From: Apostichopus japonicus
Lineage: Eukaryota > Echinodermata > Holothuroidea > Aspidochirotida > Stichopodidae
Assembly: GCF_037975245.1 (NCBI RefSeq)
Contig: NC_092568.1
Span: forward strand, 22,284,501 to 22,348,500
DNA: 64,000 nucleotides
Reading direction: 5' to 3'
Each line of letters starts with the position of its first letter. Positions within the stretch are counted from its first letter, which is position 1. A program made the translations under genes and the position numbers. The notes beneath the pieces are model-generated. The model was not told the DNA's origin and searched no databases. It saw only the letters and a program-made list of their open reading frames with translations. This document shows, in pieces, positions 14,498 through 27,283 of the stretch.

Positions 14498-14711
14498 TTA
14501 TTTCCACACGGCTGACAATCCCCCTCTTATGAAATTTTTCAGTCTGGCTGTCCTACTTGGAGATCCTCTGAGCGGTGCCCTCCTCTGAGTGAACAGACGA
14601 CCCATTCCCCCACTCTGGGTATCTCCCGTTCCCGTGGACAGCCTGCAGATCCAGTATAACATTTCACTCTCGTCCTGGGCCTGAAAGAGGTATCGTGCTC
14701 CATTTGTCAAT
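14498..14711 (-). CDS. Terminal exon: end of the PH domain and basic C-terminus
   Basis: Exon read 14711 to 14498 after acceptor TTTCCACAG. It begins with one base that completes a Gln codon, then gives 70 residues and a TAA stop. The first 25 residues are the closing part of a PH domain: NGARYLFQAQDESEM followed by LYWICRL, with the invariant Trp of the C-terminal helix. The pattern YLFQA, acidic, EM, W is typical of beta-spectrin; ARHGAP21/23 and EFA6 PH domains share parts of it, so those remain alternatives. The tail after the helix is Gly/Ser/Arg-rich and basic, ending KNFIRGGLSAVWK. AATAAA occurs overlapping the stop (complement of 14494-14499) and again at the complement of 14424-14429, so poly(A) addition soon after is plausible. 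Confidence 0.86.
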
Positions 14712-16488
14712 CTGTGGAAATTTTAAAAAAAGGGGGGGGGGTTTTGACATATGTAATTATAAGCAAATGTGAATTATCCTTACTTTTGTAAATTCTATAC
14801 ATGAACCCTCCCAACTTTAATATCTACTCACAATCTCTCTTGTTTTGAATATTGAAAACTAACATCTTTCATTTAGATGTACGTCTGCTTTAATAAACCT
14901 CGCAGAACTAACAGTAAGGACTTGCATTGATAATGGTGAAAGGCAGAGATGTGTGTAGGAGTAGGGGGATTGTAGAGGTTGACTAATTACTTAGCAGCTA
15001 AAACAACATTTTCACAGCTACAGTACATATTATCTGGACCACATTTCCGAAGGCAATCATATCAAGCACAAATGCATTTCAAATTTTTAAGCGAGATTAA
15101 TAGCAAATCATGCTATTTTACTGTAATTCCAATTATGTCCCAATATGTTTACTTCACCCATCAGGGAGCTTATCCATCTTCCCTGATACCCATTTAGCCG
15201 CCATCTTAGTTCCTCCTCTCCCCCTCCCATTCCCCCTCCCAATCCCCGCCCCCAACTCCCTTTGCCTTAAGGTCAGATATCTCCTCTATGCTCCTTTTAC
15301 CTCCATTATTTTTATCACCCTGTTTTGTGTACATTTAAAAGATACTTTTGTATCAAAGATACATTCATCCACCCAATGGAGAACCTACCTACCTGTAAAA
15401 CTGTTCTCGTGTTTCATTTTACAATATCCGCAGCAGTACACACTGCCTCCCTGAATCCTGCATGTACTACTTCATGTATACATACAAAACTTTCAACTTT
15501 CAATATAACCACATCCTGCTCGGCTATCATGTCAAGTGTATTTAATCTTTAAAGCACGTCTTTATGAAACCTACAAAATGTCAATCCATAGTTACAGCAC
15601 AAGATAGAAGTTCCTTAGCAATGAGTTGGCGTGCTTGAATCTCAAGAGATTGTAAAATGCGTTTTGTTTCTATCATGCGGGGCATATTGATCAAACTCTT
15701 TTATGTCATTTATACCATCAGGCTATCATAAATTCATTTTGATACAGGCTGCCTCTATGGGGTGAATAAATATCACTGGGTCACAGGTCAAGTGGTATAT
15801 ATGTATGTATTTTATATTATATCTAACTCCACCCAACCATAAATGGAAACTAAGTACTTCATTCTTTCCTTCTTGTACATGCATGCATTCATCTCTTCAA
15901 TTTTGTATTAAAAATGTAAACAATTAATAAAGCAAACGTTTGTCAATGTTCTATATGAAACCTGATAGTTTTAAACTTATTGTTTGTTCTATAAATATGC
16001 TTAAAGACTTGTTTATTACAGATTTCATAACATAAAACAAACATCTATTGTTTCAATGCCCCAGTTTTACAAGCAACCAAGGTAAGATATCATTTTCTTT
16101 CAATTGAAGGAAATATCACTCTCCAACATTTGTCATGATATGTATTCAACAATAAATATAGTATCTATTGATTTTATTTTCATAAACTTTGAGAAGAGCA
16201 CAATTTTTGCAAGTCCTTCCTGACTTGCCAGTGTTAAAATAACTATTCAAAATAATTTGAAACACACACATCTGAATTTTCATAGCTTGATTTTGCTTGT
16301 CTATCATTGGAATATATAGAAGTTGTCATGTTTATGGACACTACTGAATCACATAGAGCCACTTTCGGCCCCCACACGTGATGTGGAATGAATCTGTCAA
16401 CGATATTGCACGTACGAATAACCAAAACAAGGTTTATAACACATTGATCATACATAGTTTTAAACAACAAAGTGTTAAGACTGGTTTT

Positions 16489-16800
16489 CAAGGGCGTAGG
16501 AACCGGGGGGGGGGGGCTGGCTGGGGGGGGGGGGCGCCAGCCCCCCCAGTGAAAAATATGGGGGGGCGGAAGTATCGTTCCGCCCCCCCGATCCGCAAGT
16601 CAGAAAACCCCTTTTTCATTTCCAAATGAGAAAAAAATCTCATTTGAAGCACCAAATTGCATCTAAGGCCAGGTGAAAATGCAAAATTCTTTACAAAATG
16701 GAGTGGGTGTTGAAGTGTGCTATATTGCACCAAATTGCATCTGAGGCCACCTGGAAATGCAAAAAAATTCCAAAGGGGAGGGGGACACCCCCTCCCCGAA
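16489..16800. mobile_element. Probable truncated hAT-like MITE with G-rich hairpins (D)
   Basis: Starts CAAGGGCGTAGGAACC followed by a G run, very like the left end of element A. No partner end (GGTTCCTACGCCCTTG) is present, so the right limit is a guess. Inside are a 12-bp perfect hairpin (GGGGGGGCGGAA, loop of 6, inverse) at about 16561-16590, and two diverged copies of an ACCAAATTGCATCTGAGGCC segment (near 16651 and 16728). Confidence 0.55.
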
Positions 16801-19442
16801 AGAATAAAGAAAACTCTCGTGCTTTGAATTTGCGATTTATGAGAACTATAATCATAATCATTAAGGACATATAGTTCTTGTTTTAAACATGATCACTTCA
16901 CATTCTTGATTACAACGCTGACTGTTAAATTATTACCGATATACATGTACATATTTTATTTTCCCAGCTGTTACATTTTGTTTCGATTCCATATTGTTCA
17001 TTTTGTAATGTATTCATGCATTATCTCAAAAACCTATCCCTTCACTTTTGAACAAGCAGTCGGTTTTTATCAACGACCCACTTTCACTTTTGCTTCAAAT
17101 AACACCGATCCAGGCTTCAAAGTGGCTTCTTACTTCAGATTTCCATAAATTTCCCACAAAACCCACAATAGCACTGACACTAATGTTGCAATTAATCAGA
17201 ATGATATCTAAATGTCCCTCCTTTTCACTCGACAAAATAAATGTTGACATAATTCTATTAGAACTACATAGATAATCATAGCATTCGAATCTGCACATTT
17301 TCTTTTTCCGGGACACTAAGTTGTCTTATTTCAATAAATCATCAATCTGAATTTTTCCCTTTTTCTTTTATTTTTAATCTGAATAATTAAGAAATTTTAT
17401 TAAAAATAATGTTAACATTAACAACCTACTTTATTTTGGTACTGTTATAAACCCACTAGAGTGGCAAATGTAAAAAACCAACCGCACAGAAAATGACTTC
17501 AGCAGTCCTTTTTTGTATATTAATTCCCCCCCCCCCCCTCCGGCCCCCTTTTAAAATCCAGGTCAGGTTGCAAATTACATGCTTGTCATCAAAATTTATA
17601 AGCCAACAGGCTTTAATAGTATTCCTTCCCTCAATTTGAACAACAAAATTTCTAGTGTAAACACGTACTCTTCAAGAGACTTTCAAGTTCTGACTACTGA
17701 TGACTTCAAATGACCCGAGCAGAACTTGATACCGGAGTTATATAAGAAAGATGAAGTTCCTCCACTCTTTTACTTGCAAGTTGTGGCACTTTTCTCAAGG
17801 TTTTCCAGACTTATGTTGCCATTAACCCTGCAACGACCATGAATAATGTTCTTGCGCTCACCACGTTTGCAAAGGCTCTACATACTATGTATGAAGTTCG
17901 TCCAAGTTTCAAATTTGGAGTTATCATGCATATAGTAGTGGACATTGTTGTTTTTATTAACTGACCTTTGAATGCCAAAAAGTGTTAAACAGGCATCTTG
18001 AGAATTACAATTGTAGACCAATTTATACTAAAGACCTGTGTATCTATACAAAATATCAAGGTTTTCTCTTTGGAATGGTCAAAATTACAAGGTTTTCTCT
18101 AATAGCTGTTGATGTTTGTTGACATATATCAAAAGGTTTTTGACTTCCACAGGAAACTGAAGGGTACTCAATTTTATGGGCTTAGCATTGAGCTAATGAC
18201 AGGGCATATGTAAGCATTTTGCTTGGATGACATTACAAATTATGACATATATGACACAACAAAGGTGTAATGTTGCTTGCTGTTCAACTACTAAAATACT
18301 GTAACATCATCTTAAACTTCCATCCTTGCCAGCAGCTTGGCAACAGTGAGTGCTACAATGTCCTGTATCTCAATTATGAACTATTTCTTCAATTTGTATG
18401 TCTTCCTCCCCAATACAGGTGCAAACGGTAGATATTGAAAGCATGTTAAGTGTCTCATCTATTATGATACTAATGGTACCAAGTACATTATGATTGTTTG
18501 AGTTTAAAAACTAAGAACAGCTAGCTGCCTTAAAGGGCAGACACTGTACATCAGGCAATTAATATACAAATATGATTGTTCCTTTAAAAACTCTAGGATT
18601 AGAAAACAGCAATATATGCTCTTAATAACGCCTCCATTCAACTCCAATAGAGTAAGTTCAGTTGATCAAAAAGTGATAAAGATCTGTTTACAAAACAAGT
18701 TTCTTGGAATATGTAAGGACTTACACAGGCATATAAAATATTCTGAGAGGTGAACGAAAATAACCTGTGACCAGATCTTATCTGGAAACAACACAGTTAT
18801 GGTATAATTGCCGTACAGACTATAGATATATACACACGCTCACACACCCACACATATATCCTCAGTGGTAAAATACTATTGTCTGATATCAAAAGGAATA
18901 TAAAATTGTTTTGGTTTTCAAAATAAATTTTGTATGTAAGGCAGTTCTTTCCTTCTGAAGGAATTTCAGTTAATCATCTAGACTCTCCCTACCCATGTGC
19001 AAAGGATACAATAACAGAAGCCAGGGGCCAGCCGGCCCCCCATAACATGTCACAACCTCCTTAAATTTCTGATAAAATATATATATATATATACTGCAGG
19101 AGTCTGTATATATAGATACAATGTAATATACTAAAGAGCAAATTTAAAATAACTACCTGACTAATGTAGAGCAAGTGAGTGAAATTTTAAAGTGGGAACC
19201 AGAAAAGGGTTTGTAGCAATCTACTGTGGGCATCAACCATATCATATAGTGTGGTAAGCCATACATGGTAAAATTCATGAACTTGTGCACACCAAAAGGA
19301 AGAGGATTATCTATTGACTAATGCTGCAACATATAAAGGAAGGAATCAGCAATCAGTTATGTTCATAAATTCTATTTAGTGACATAGAGTAATAAAACTG
19401 TGCGCCTCAATGGTCCTAAAGGATATTCGGCCCAAATAAACT

Positions 19443-19858
19443 GACTCAAAAATATATTTACCCGAAAAATTTCAACCCCAAAAAATGTGGTCCCACAAAT
19501 TCAGGCCCAAAATGCCTTTTGAGGTGGAAATCAAATTTGGGCCCACCAGGCCTAAACATGCGCCCAGAAGTTTTGGCCTAAATGTACCAGCTACTAACCG
19601 ACAACTGTGTTCCAAGTTTGGATACAATCCGACTTATGGTTGAGTAATTTGTAATTTTACAGTTTTGGCCCCTTCTGAAAATTTAACCCCAAATAATGTG
19701 GGCCCAAATGGTCCCAAAAATATTGGGCCCACAAATTCTGGCCCATAATATGTGTCCCAAAATGTATTTGAGGTGGAAATAAAATTTAGGTCCACCTGGC
19801 CCAAAAGTGTGCAACAAATTTTTTGGAGCTCAGATAGTCCCAAAATGTGGGCCTAACT
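19443..19858. repeat. Two diverged copies of a GGGCCCA-rich repeat
   Basis: Both copies carry CCCCAAAWAATGTGG, TTGAGGTGGAAATMAAATTT and CCACCWGGCC, about 240 bases apart. The spacer resembles the TACCAAGT repeat that follows. Family not known to me. Confidence 0.65.
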
Positions 19859-20400
19859 GTTGTTGCAAACAACATGTACTTACTCTGTAGTTACATCATC
19901 ATACCAAGAATGAACTAAATCATACATAAGGTTGAAGATATATTGACCTTTTCAGAATTTTCTCTTAAAGTCCACCCACTCATTAATATTTATGAGATGG
20001 GAAGTAAACACAATAGAGCACATTGACACATCATGGGGCATCAACCTACCAAGTATGATATTGACTCAACTTCTAGTTGTTGAGATACCATGTTTACAAG
20101 CAGTTTTTTTACGATTCCCATTAAGCCCCACCAACTCACTCATGAGTATTAACAAGGTAAAATTTATTGTTGCAAAGAATATGTACATACTACAGTATGT
20201 ACTTACACTGGTCACAGTAACAAGGATGAACTAAATCGGACATTCGGTCAAGAGAATTGACATTTTAAGAATATTACGTTATTTATTACTTATTAGGACC
20301 CTGACCAACATCTATACCAAGTATGAAATCAATCACATATTTCCTTCTTGATATACCATGTTTACAAGCTAGGGCGCCACATACACACATACAGTACATA
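19859..20400. repeat. Two tandem copies of a TACCAAGT...GTTTACAAGC repeat
   Basis: Units start with TTGTTGCAAA at 19859 and 20168 (period about 309). Shared blocks are GAATGAACTAAAT, TACCAAGTATGA and GATAYACCATGTTTACAAGC. A third, partial copy is at about 9105-9320. Confidence 0.7.
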
Positions 20401-20450
20401 TACGTGTACACACACACATTCAGGTGGTATAATTTATATGTGACTGCGTA

Positions 20451-20479
20451 GGTTCTGATGGATGCAAAGAATCAGAACC
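20451..20479. repeat. 9-bp hairpin
   Basis: GGTTCTGAT, loop of 11, then ATCAGAACC. It lies 70 bases before the hammerhead-like motif and may belong to the same decayed element. Confidence 0.55.
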
Positions 20480-20549
20480 AAAAACTGTTAACAAACTGCT
20501 TATCTACTGCAAAAAAACCTGTGTAGGTAAATATGTTAACCAATAGCCT

Positions 20550-20576
20550 CTGAAGAAGATCCTGCTAGGATCAAAA
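20550..20576 (+). other. Hammerhead-ribozyme-like core, degenerate
   Basis: CTGAAGA fits the CUGANGA box. It is followed by a perfect 5-bp stem (GATCC/GGATC, loop TGCTA) and then AAAA where an active hammerhead has GAAA. Motifs of this form are common in the terminal repeats of Penelope-like elements. No reverse transcriptase remains nearby. As written, the G to A change should abolish cleavage. Confidence 0.3.
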
Positions 20577-20976
20577 TGGCCAGGCCCTCTAACTTTTACA
20601 GTATAATATAGTGTCGCCTCCAAATATTTGTTCAAAGCGAAACTCAACAGCAGCTCAGTAGAATATAGCAATTAAATATAAGCTCAGATGTGCAACCTTA
20701 TTACTGCATAACAGTGCTATTCATCAAAAAGAGTACAAATAATAGATTAGAGAATGCCAGTATACCCTGTTTTATACTCAAGTGGCCCCTAGTCCCAAAG
20801 AAGAGACTGTGAACCAGGGGCCACTGTGTCAAGAGTGGCCCTTGGGCCTAGAAACCTTAATTTCACTCCTGACAACAGAACATGTGACTATGTAAAAAAG
20901 GGAATAGTGTTGAAAAGAACAGTTGATTTCAGGTTTATAGTTTGGGAAATTTGTGGAGCAATTAGTATCATCACTT

Positions 20977-21043
20977 GGGGGAGAGGGAGGGGGAGGGGGA
21001 GGAGGAGGGGGCGAGGGAGGAGGAAGGGGAGGGGAGGGGAGAG
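20977..21043 (+). repeat. GGGAGG-type purine tract
   Basis: About 67 bases of almost pure G and A with repeated G runs; quadruplex or triplex potential. It creates spurious Gly/Arg-rich frames. Confidence 0.85.
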
Positions 21044-21225
21044 AGTCAGTCAGTCAAATTTATGCAGCACAGAATGATTCCATTTCATGATAGTGTCAGA
21101 CAACTTTTACATAGCTCAAATGAAAATATTTACGATGAGAGGATGGGGAATTTTCTGGGGTTTTTTTGGTTTGAGAAGGATCTGACCTGCTAATCAAATT
21201 TTGGATTCAGTCCATAAGTTATTAC

Positions 21226-21420
21226 CTGATACGGCTCTCCAAACGTCCACGTATCTGGTTATACCCTGACATTTAACACTTTCAGTTTCCCACAACGAAT
21301 GTCGCAATTTGCACAAAACGAAAGCAAACGATTTACACTGATTTTCGAAGACTTCAGCCGTTACCTTATCTCTTAGGCTCCTAACTATACAAAGAGGCAG
21401 ATGATGAGAGCCATTGAACT
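21226..21420 (-). CDS. Exon-like segment, unrecognised
   Basis: Acceptor after TCTCTACTTTTATTGATACTAG and donor CAG/GTAATA enclose 195 nt, phase 1 at both ends, 64 codons, including SLRDKVTAEVFENQCKSFAF and ITRYVDVWRAV. The phase is compatible with the segment at 31288-31431 upstream on the same strand, but not with the PH gene. No family recognised. Confidence 0.27.
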
Positions 21421-24044
21421 CTAGTATCAATAAAAGTAGAGAAAGATTGCTAGCAATCCCACACATAATTATGATCATAAATTAACAGGATATAACTTGT
21501 AGGGATATCATCTGCTAAAACACAACACATTAAGACTTTCATGGACCTAGACTCTAATTTTGTTTGCCCTCTTCACAATTAGATTTTCTTCTCCTTCTCT
21601 TCTGTTTTTTTCACCCCCTCTTCAAATGAACATATGGTGGCACTACCAGGAGCATCCCATGTGGTAAGTTTATGAGACATTTACAACCTCTGTGAGGAAT
21701 CGCAGGTCTGTTTAACAATGGTAAGGCTAAAATACTTCCTGTAATCTAAGCCTGTATCGAAACCTTCATCTCCTAGCATTGAGCATATCATCATATAGTG
21801 AGCATAAATAGCTTGACATCAAAATACCGTGAGTTAGCAAACATCCCAAAATTGACTAGTGAAGGTCACTCACACTTCTTTAATGACCAACAAAATTTTA
21901 AACCTGTGAATTAAGCTCGAAAAGTTGTTTGCCGTTATGTCATCACAGGTATTTTCCCCCTCAAGTATTTGACAGAGCATGGAAATAATTGGCAGGAATG
22001 AGGTCCTACCAAATGACCTCTGGAATATTAGGTTCTATGTGATACCATCTGATATATGTAGCCCTCAGTTGGTCCATTCCTTTACAACAGGACCCCCCCG
22101 ACACTGAGGGAGGGGGAGGGGGTCATTGCTAATAATTTTCACAGCAATGATTTTTCACGCCGTTGTTTACAGACTTCCAACACATACTGGTGTGAGGGAT
22201 TAAGGACCAACGATACTTAGGTCTGTTTCCATCCCTACATATATATCTGATCATCAAGGGTTGACATACAGTGAAAACTCGGAAGAAAAATCCGTAGCTC
22301 AAATCACGGAGTTGCTCTTTGGAATGGTAGATTTAGAAGGGAAGAGAAAAGTTGGCGGTGCCCCAGAAGTGGTAGTGGTGGGCGCAGTGCTAAAAACGTT
22401 CCAATCGTGAAGTTTAGACAGATGGGAAAGTGATGTAGACGGGTATGAGAGACGAGCGGAGTAAATCGAGCATCGACATTGGTAATTGCACAACTTGGAA
22501 GACACTCTAGATGATCGACCGGCTGATATAATTTAACTTCTCCTGTCTGAGAGCAGGAGACCTTGAAGACCACAGTCATTTCCATATTTATAGAAACCAA
22601 TCAATTTTACTGAATATTTAAAGTAACTTGTTGCATTCCACAAATATTAAAATTTTTATTAACCGTCCTGCCAAATTCAATAATTTTTCTTCTACACTCT
22701 CAATCTTGCATCAGGTGGTAATTAGCTCAATAGATGGTTTATTAGCTAATTACATAAAGCTGAAACTTTAGGCTCAAATTTGCCACCATGCACAGTCTAC
22801 CATACTCCACATTGGATTTAAGAAAATCCTAATATTTCAGGAAATGATTATCTGGCTACTTCAAAGACACAAAGATCGTTGAAATCATGTAAAATAGGTT
22901 CTGAATGAAACTGACAAAGTGGAACACAATAGAAGAACTGGCAGCTACATGCCTTCAAGTTGTATTTTGCATTGTTTATGCTACAATCTGGTGGTAAAAT
23001 ATTAGTTTAGTTAACTTTTATGATAAAATAAGCCGTAACTTTAGTCTGTCAAAATCTCACCAGAATCAGGTATTTGGATATAAACTTGAAAGGTTTGCAA
23101 ATGAAACAGATAAAACTTTAAACTAAATTTTAAATTAAATTAAATTTGAACTAACCAGTGAATAACTCACAGATTAGTAGCTACAAACTGCATGGGTGTA
23201 ACCTCATAGATCCGGGGCTGTGGACTGGGATATCTATTAAAGTGTTCCCTATATAACAAGCTATGATCCTCAAATAAGAAACATTGGCAGCTATATGAGT
23301 TATATTGCAAAATGTACAACATGAGAACTCCACAACACAAATATGACCAAGGAAAGTAAACCTGTCTAAGAAGATGTGCCGAGATAAATCACAAACCATC
23401 CACTTAGTTCTTTATTGGGTAAAAAACTAGCAACCTTCAGACACTTAGTATGGTACCACCTCCAGGTAGTTGGGGAAAGATCAATTTAGTGTAGCAGCAT
23501 TTCGTCTTCTTGGCAGGGTTCACCTTATCAGGCAACGGAGGGTCTCTTTAAATTATGAACTCATGAACAACAACGCCATCTCAAATTACTGAACATTTGT
23601 TCGCCCCGCCCGCGGGTGAGATACAGGAAGGTCGATTTTCTCATTTTCGTAACCAAGCATATACCGTGACTGTAGAGACTGGCACAAAAATGTTAAAAGT
23701 CAAAAAAGTCAAAGTCTCTCGAAAGGTAACTTAGGGGTTCTTGGTACTGCTGTCATTTCTGATAATGACTTGGATTTTTATCACTTTTGGATTCCAGCTT
23801 CGTGACTGATTTACTTTGGAGTAGACAGACAGACAGAAAGACTTAACAGTTTAATGACTCGGCCTACCAGAGATGACTGGCAAATGTGAGATACCAACTA
23901 AAAACAAGCTGAGTGGCTTAGATTTACACCTTAATTAAATGGGGCTGAAATATAACATGAAAGGTGGTTTACAAAGATACAGTCAAAATAAAGTGTGACA
24001 GAAATAGGCTAAGCACATTGTATTTGAAGAACATGTGTCAACTG

Positions 24045-24258
24045 CATTGGTTAATTGCCATCATGCCATAATGTTCATCATGTTAACATCATCAGTAACA
24101 TTGGTTGATCCCATCATGCCATAATGTTCATCATGTTAACATCATCAGCACCATCGGTTAATGCCATCATGGCTTAATGTTCATCATGTTAACATCAGTT
24201 ACATTGGTTGATGCCATCACAGGCTTCACAGCTTAATGTTCGTCATGTTAACATCATC
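24045..24258. repeat. 53-bp tandem repeat, four diverged copies
   Basis: Each copy carries ATGTTCATCATGTTAACATC; the GTTAAC centres fall at 24082, 24135, 24188 and 24247. The last copy has a short insertion. Confidence 0.85.
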
Positions 24259-26089
24259 TTCTTCTTTCTCCAAATTATACAGCTCACAAATACCATAGGA
24301 ATACACCAGCAGGAACAAGAGAGTCAAGGTTACCGTAGAGATGGAGAAATGACTTTGAAAGATGCTATTGAGCTATGTGCTACATAGCTTAAATTAGGGT
24401 TAGAACAACCTCAAACAAATTAATCTGGAACACAGCAACAACTGTACCTGTGTACATGTTTAGTACACACGTTATTATAACAAGCTTTTAGAATCTAATA
24501 GTTTCAATACAAGAAAGAAAAAAAAGTTTAAAATATCTTATCTTTTTGTTTTTTTTACTCTTTCCTCATTTATCGGAAATGACAATTAATTATTCAATTA
24601 ATACCCCGCACTGATATGAAATTCAACAATGCAAAACCTTTCAAATATCCACTCTAAAAGCTGCTTTAATTGGAAAAACCGACGATTAATACCCACCATG
24701 CACAGAGATTGCAATTAATTGCTCCTTCACTTATCATTTCTTGTTTTGTCCTTGCGTTTTAGTTTTCATCTGGATTGACTATTCTCAATTCCCAAAACAA
24801 TTTTCCTGGGAGCTCATGTTAATTAAAAATCACCTTTTTGTTTTTGTTTTGTCTTCTACATGTTTTTGTTGGTTAAATTTTGACAAAACATTGATACAAA
24901 TCCCATGTGCAACGAGGAAAAGAAATTAGAATGAATGAGGGGGGGGGGGGGGAATCTGATATAATGCTCACAGCAAATAAATGTTTTGCACTCCAGTGAT
25001 CTCAATTAATTCTACAGTGCAACAAGAAATATTTGAGTAAGGTTGCAGAGGTTATTGGTTTCAACTTGTCTAACCCTTGTTTTTTGTTTAATTGTGTTCT
25101 TTCCTTCTCTCGTTTCTAGATTTTCTATGAGGTTTGGAAATATTGCAGGACTTGGTTAAAGTGGTAGTGCAGTCAACTTGGCACTTCATAGAAGGTCAAT
25201 AAAATGTCTTCATAACCTACCACAGAAAGCTTGCATACTCTACATTATCCTCGAAATCATGTTCTCTCCCTCTCGGGGAGGATCTTGACCCCACAATGGC
25301 AGGGGGGGCGATCAAGATGGTAGTGTGAACCCTCGGGAGGTCACACAACCTGAGATCACAAGTTACTTGCCCTCATCACCACCACATCATCACATACAGG
25401 CACGAGAGAGCGTACTGCGGTACTCTAACTAGCTAATTGATTTGTGAACAATGATCCTGACAATTCAATCTTACATACTGCTATTTCATTAAACATTGAT
25501 CCAACACCTGTTCTTGAGTGCAGATCCGTCCGGGATCAGTTTAAATCCCGATCCCCTTCCCGAGAAAGGCCTTTGAAGCTACATCAATTTTCAACAGATT
25601 ACATCACAAAACAAAAACACTGAGTGAACCAAATTGTCTTACAGTCTGTTAATAATATCATGTACAAAGGCACTGAGCTGCAAAAGGTACATTTTGTATG
25701 TTTATATTATCTTCTTGTTTATTTGCTCATTGTAATGTGATACATTTAGAATGCAAATAGAATGATATTAATCTAATGACAAAACACAGATCTGTTAACA
25801 TCATTAGTTGCAATGACACAGTTTCCTTCTTCTCAAAATTAACCTACAATGTGCTGCTACAAAAAAATAATAATAATAATAAAACAATTAAAAAAAATTA
25901 ATCATAGTAATATAAGAAACCCTGGGTGGGAGAGTTGGAGAAAGGGCAGGGTAAATGCTATGGTGCAGGTGAACTTGCACTTGATGCCCAATTAAGGACA
26001 CAAGTTAGGACATAGAGCTCTAATTAACAAAGAACAAGATTACACAAGAGGTTCATGAAGTGGCATCCGCCAGAGTAAAGGCCAATTAT

Positions 26090-26141
26090 GGGGGGAGGGG
26101 AGGGGGGAGGGGAGGGGGGAGGGGTGGGGGAGGGGGTGGGG
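26090..26141 (+). repeat. G-run array with quadruplex potential
   Basis: At least seven runs of four or more G separated by single A or T bases; strong G-quadruplex candidate on the plus strand. The frame through it codes poly-Gly/Arg and is not a gene. Confidence 0.85.
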
Positions 26142-27283
26142 TAAGTTCCAAGTCAAATATACCATCTGGAGAAAATCAAACATTTAGGTTTGCTACTACA
26201 AATCCAAGATATAATAAAAACCAATATTTTGGATGGTGGGGAGAAGAAGAACCTCCCTTCCCCTGCCCAAGAAGGTCATACCAACAAATACATTCACTCA
26301 ATCTGAGCATTATTGGATGGTCTTTCCAGAATCTCTGTTCAACATTGCCTGTCTCCCATGTCTATACATTCATGCTACATTAGAAACATTCCTTGTGTAA
26401 TATGTGTCTCATATGATATTTTACCTCATTTCCAATTTCCAATATAGTAAATACAGTTTTCGCTTATATGTTTCTTCTTCGAAAAGAGAAGACGCTTTTT
26501 CTCATGAATAGCATTACATGAATCCGAACATTATTGATCTAAGCCCTTTTTCTCGTAGAGAACATTAGAATATCTTATTCAAAAAGAAAAATGGATGCAC
26601 GTCGAAAAACCAACAGAAGAGCAAAATCTAAGCGGAGAGGCTCTGAAGTTTCCCCCGATGAATTCTAACCTGACCTGACCCCTTAATTCTCACGATTCAT
26701 GGAAGAGAGAATGATACTCAAAGAGCCCAAAGGCATGATATAAAGAAGAAAAAAGAGGCGGGGGGGGGGGGGGGTTGGAAGGAAGGTATGGTCTTTATAG
26801 AGATTATTTTATCTTTGTCATTTTCAAGTTCAACAACCTTAGAACATTTTTCTTAAAACTCTCTTGATTAGGATCATTATTACAAGCAAACCTAGAAGAT
26901 TCGAGGCGACCAAGCATGACACAGAACTTGCCCGTAAAGTAAATCATACATTTTATTATCACTTGAGAGAGGCTCTCCCTCTCTGCCCTCATTGAACCAG
27001 TAAATTTAGTGGTACTCATATTCTTCATATGTTACAAAACAACCCAACCTTCCACACTTCCTATAGGACACCAGTATTCCTAAAGGACACCAGATATAAT
27101 CTCATAGATTTGTAACACGAGTTCGCAAGAAAAGAAGAAAGTGTTCACCGGCCAAGAACATTTTTTGCATTGAGTTGAATTTTTGCATATTCTGTTTGCA
27201 TTTATAGCTGTTTTGCTTCTTGGAACGATCTGTATCAGTTTAGGCGTATACCTGACATGTCAAGAAGAAAAGCTGTAGAGGCT

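Noticed and set aside
15372-15437. Minus-strand exon candidate ending at CAG/GTAGGT
   Set aside because: Its phase would create a stop when joined to the exon at 14711, and the exon at 55542 fits exactly.
16378-16733. Pro/Gly-rich frames on both strands
   Set aside because: Produced by the G and C runs of the truncated MITE.
20826-21193. Gly/Arg-rich frames
   Set aside because: Translation of a purine tract.
26060-26383. 107-codon Gly/Arg-rich frame
   Set aside because: Most of its length is the G-run array; the rest has no motif.
26590-26667. Short basic frame starting MDARRKTNRRAKSKRR
   Set aside because: 25 codons only; it looks like a nuclear localisation stretch but has no supporting splice sites.
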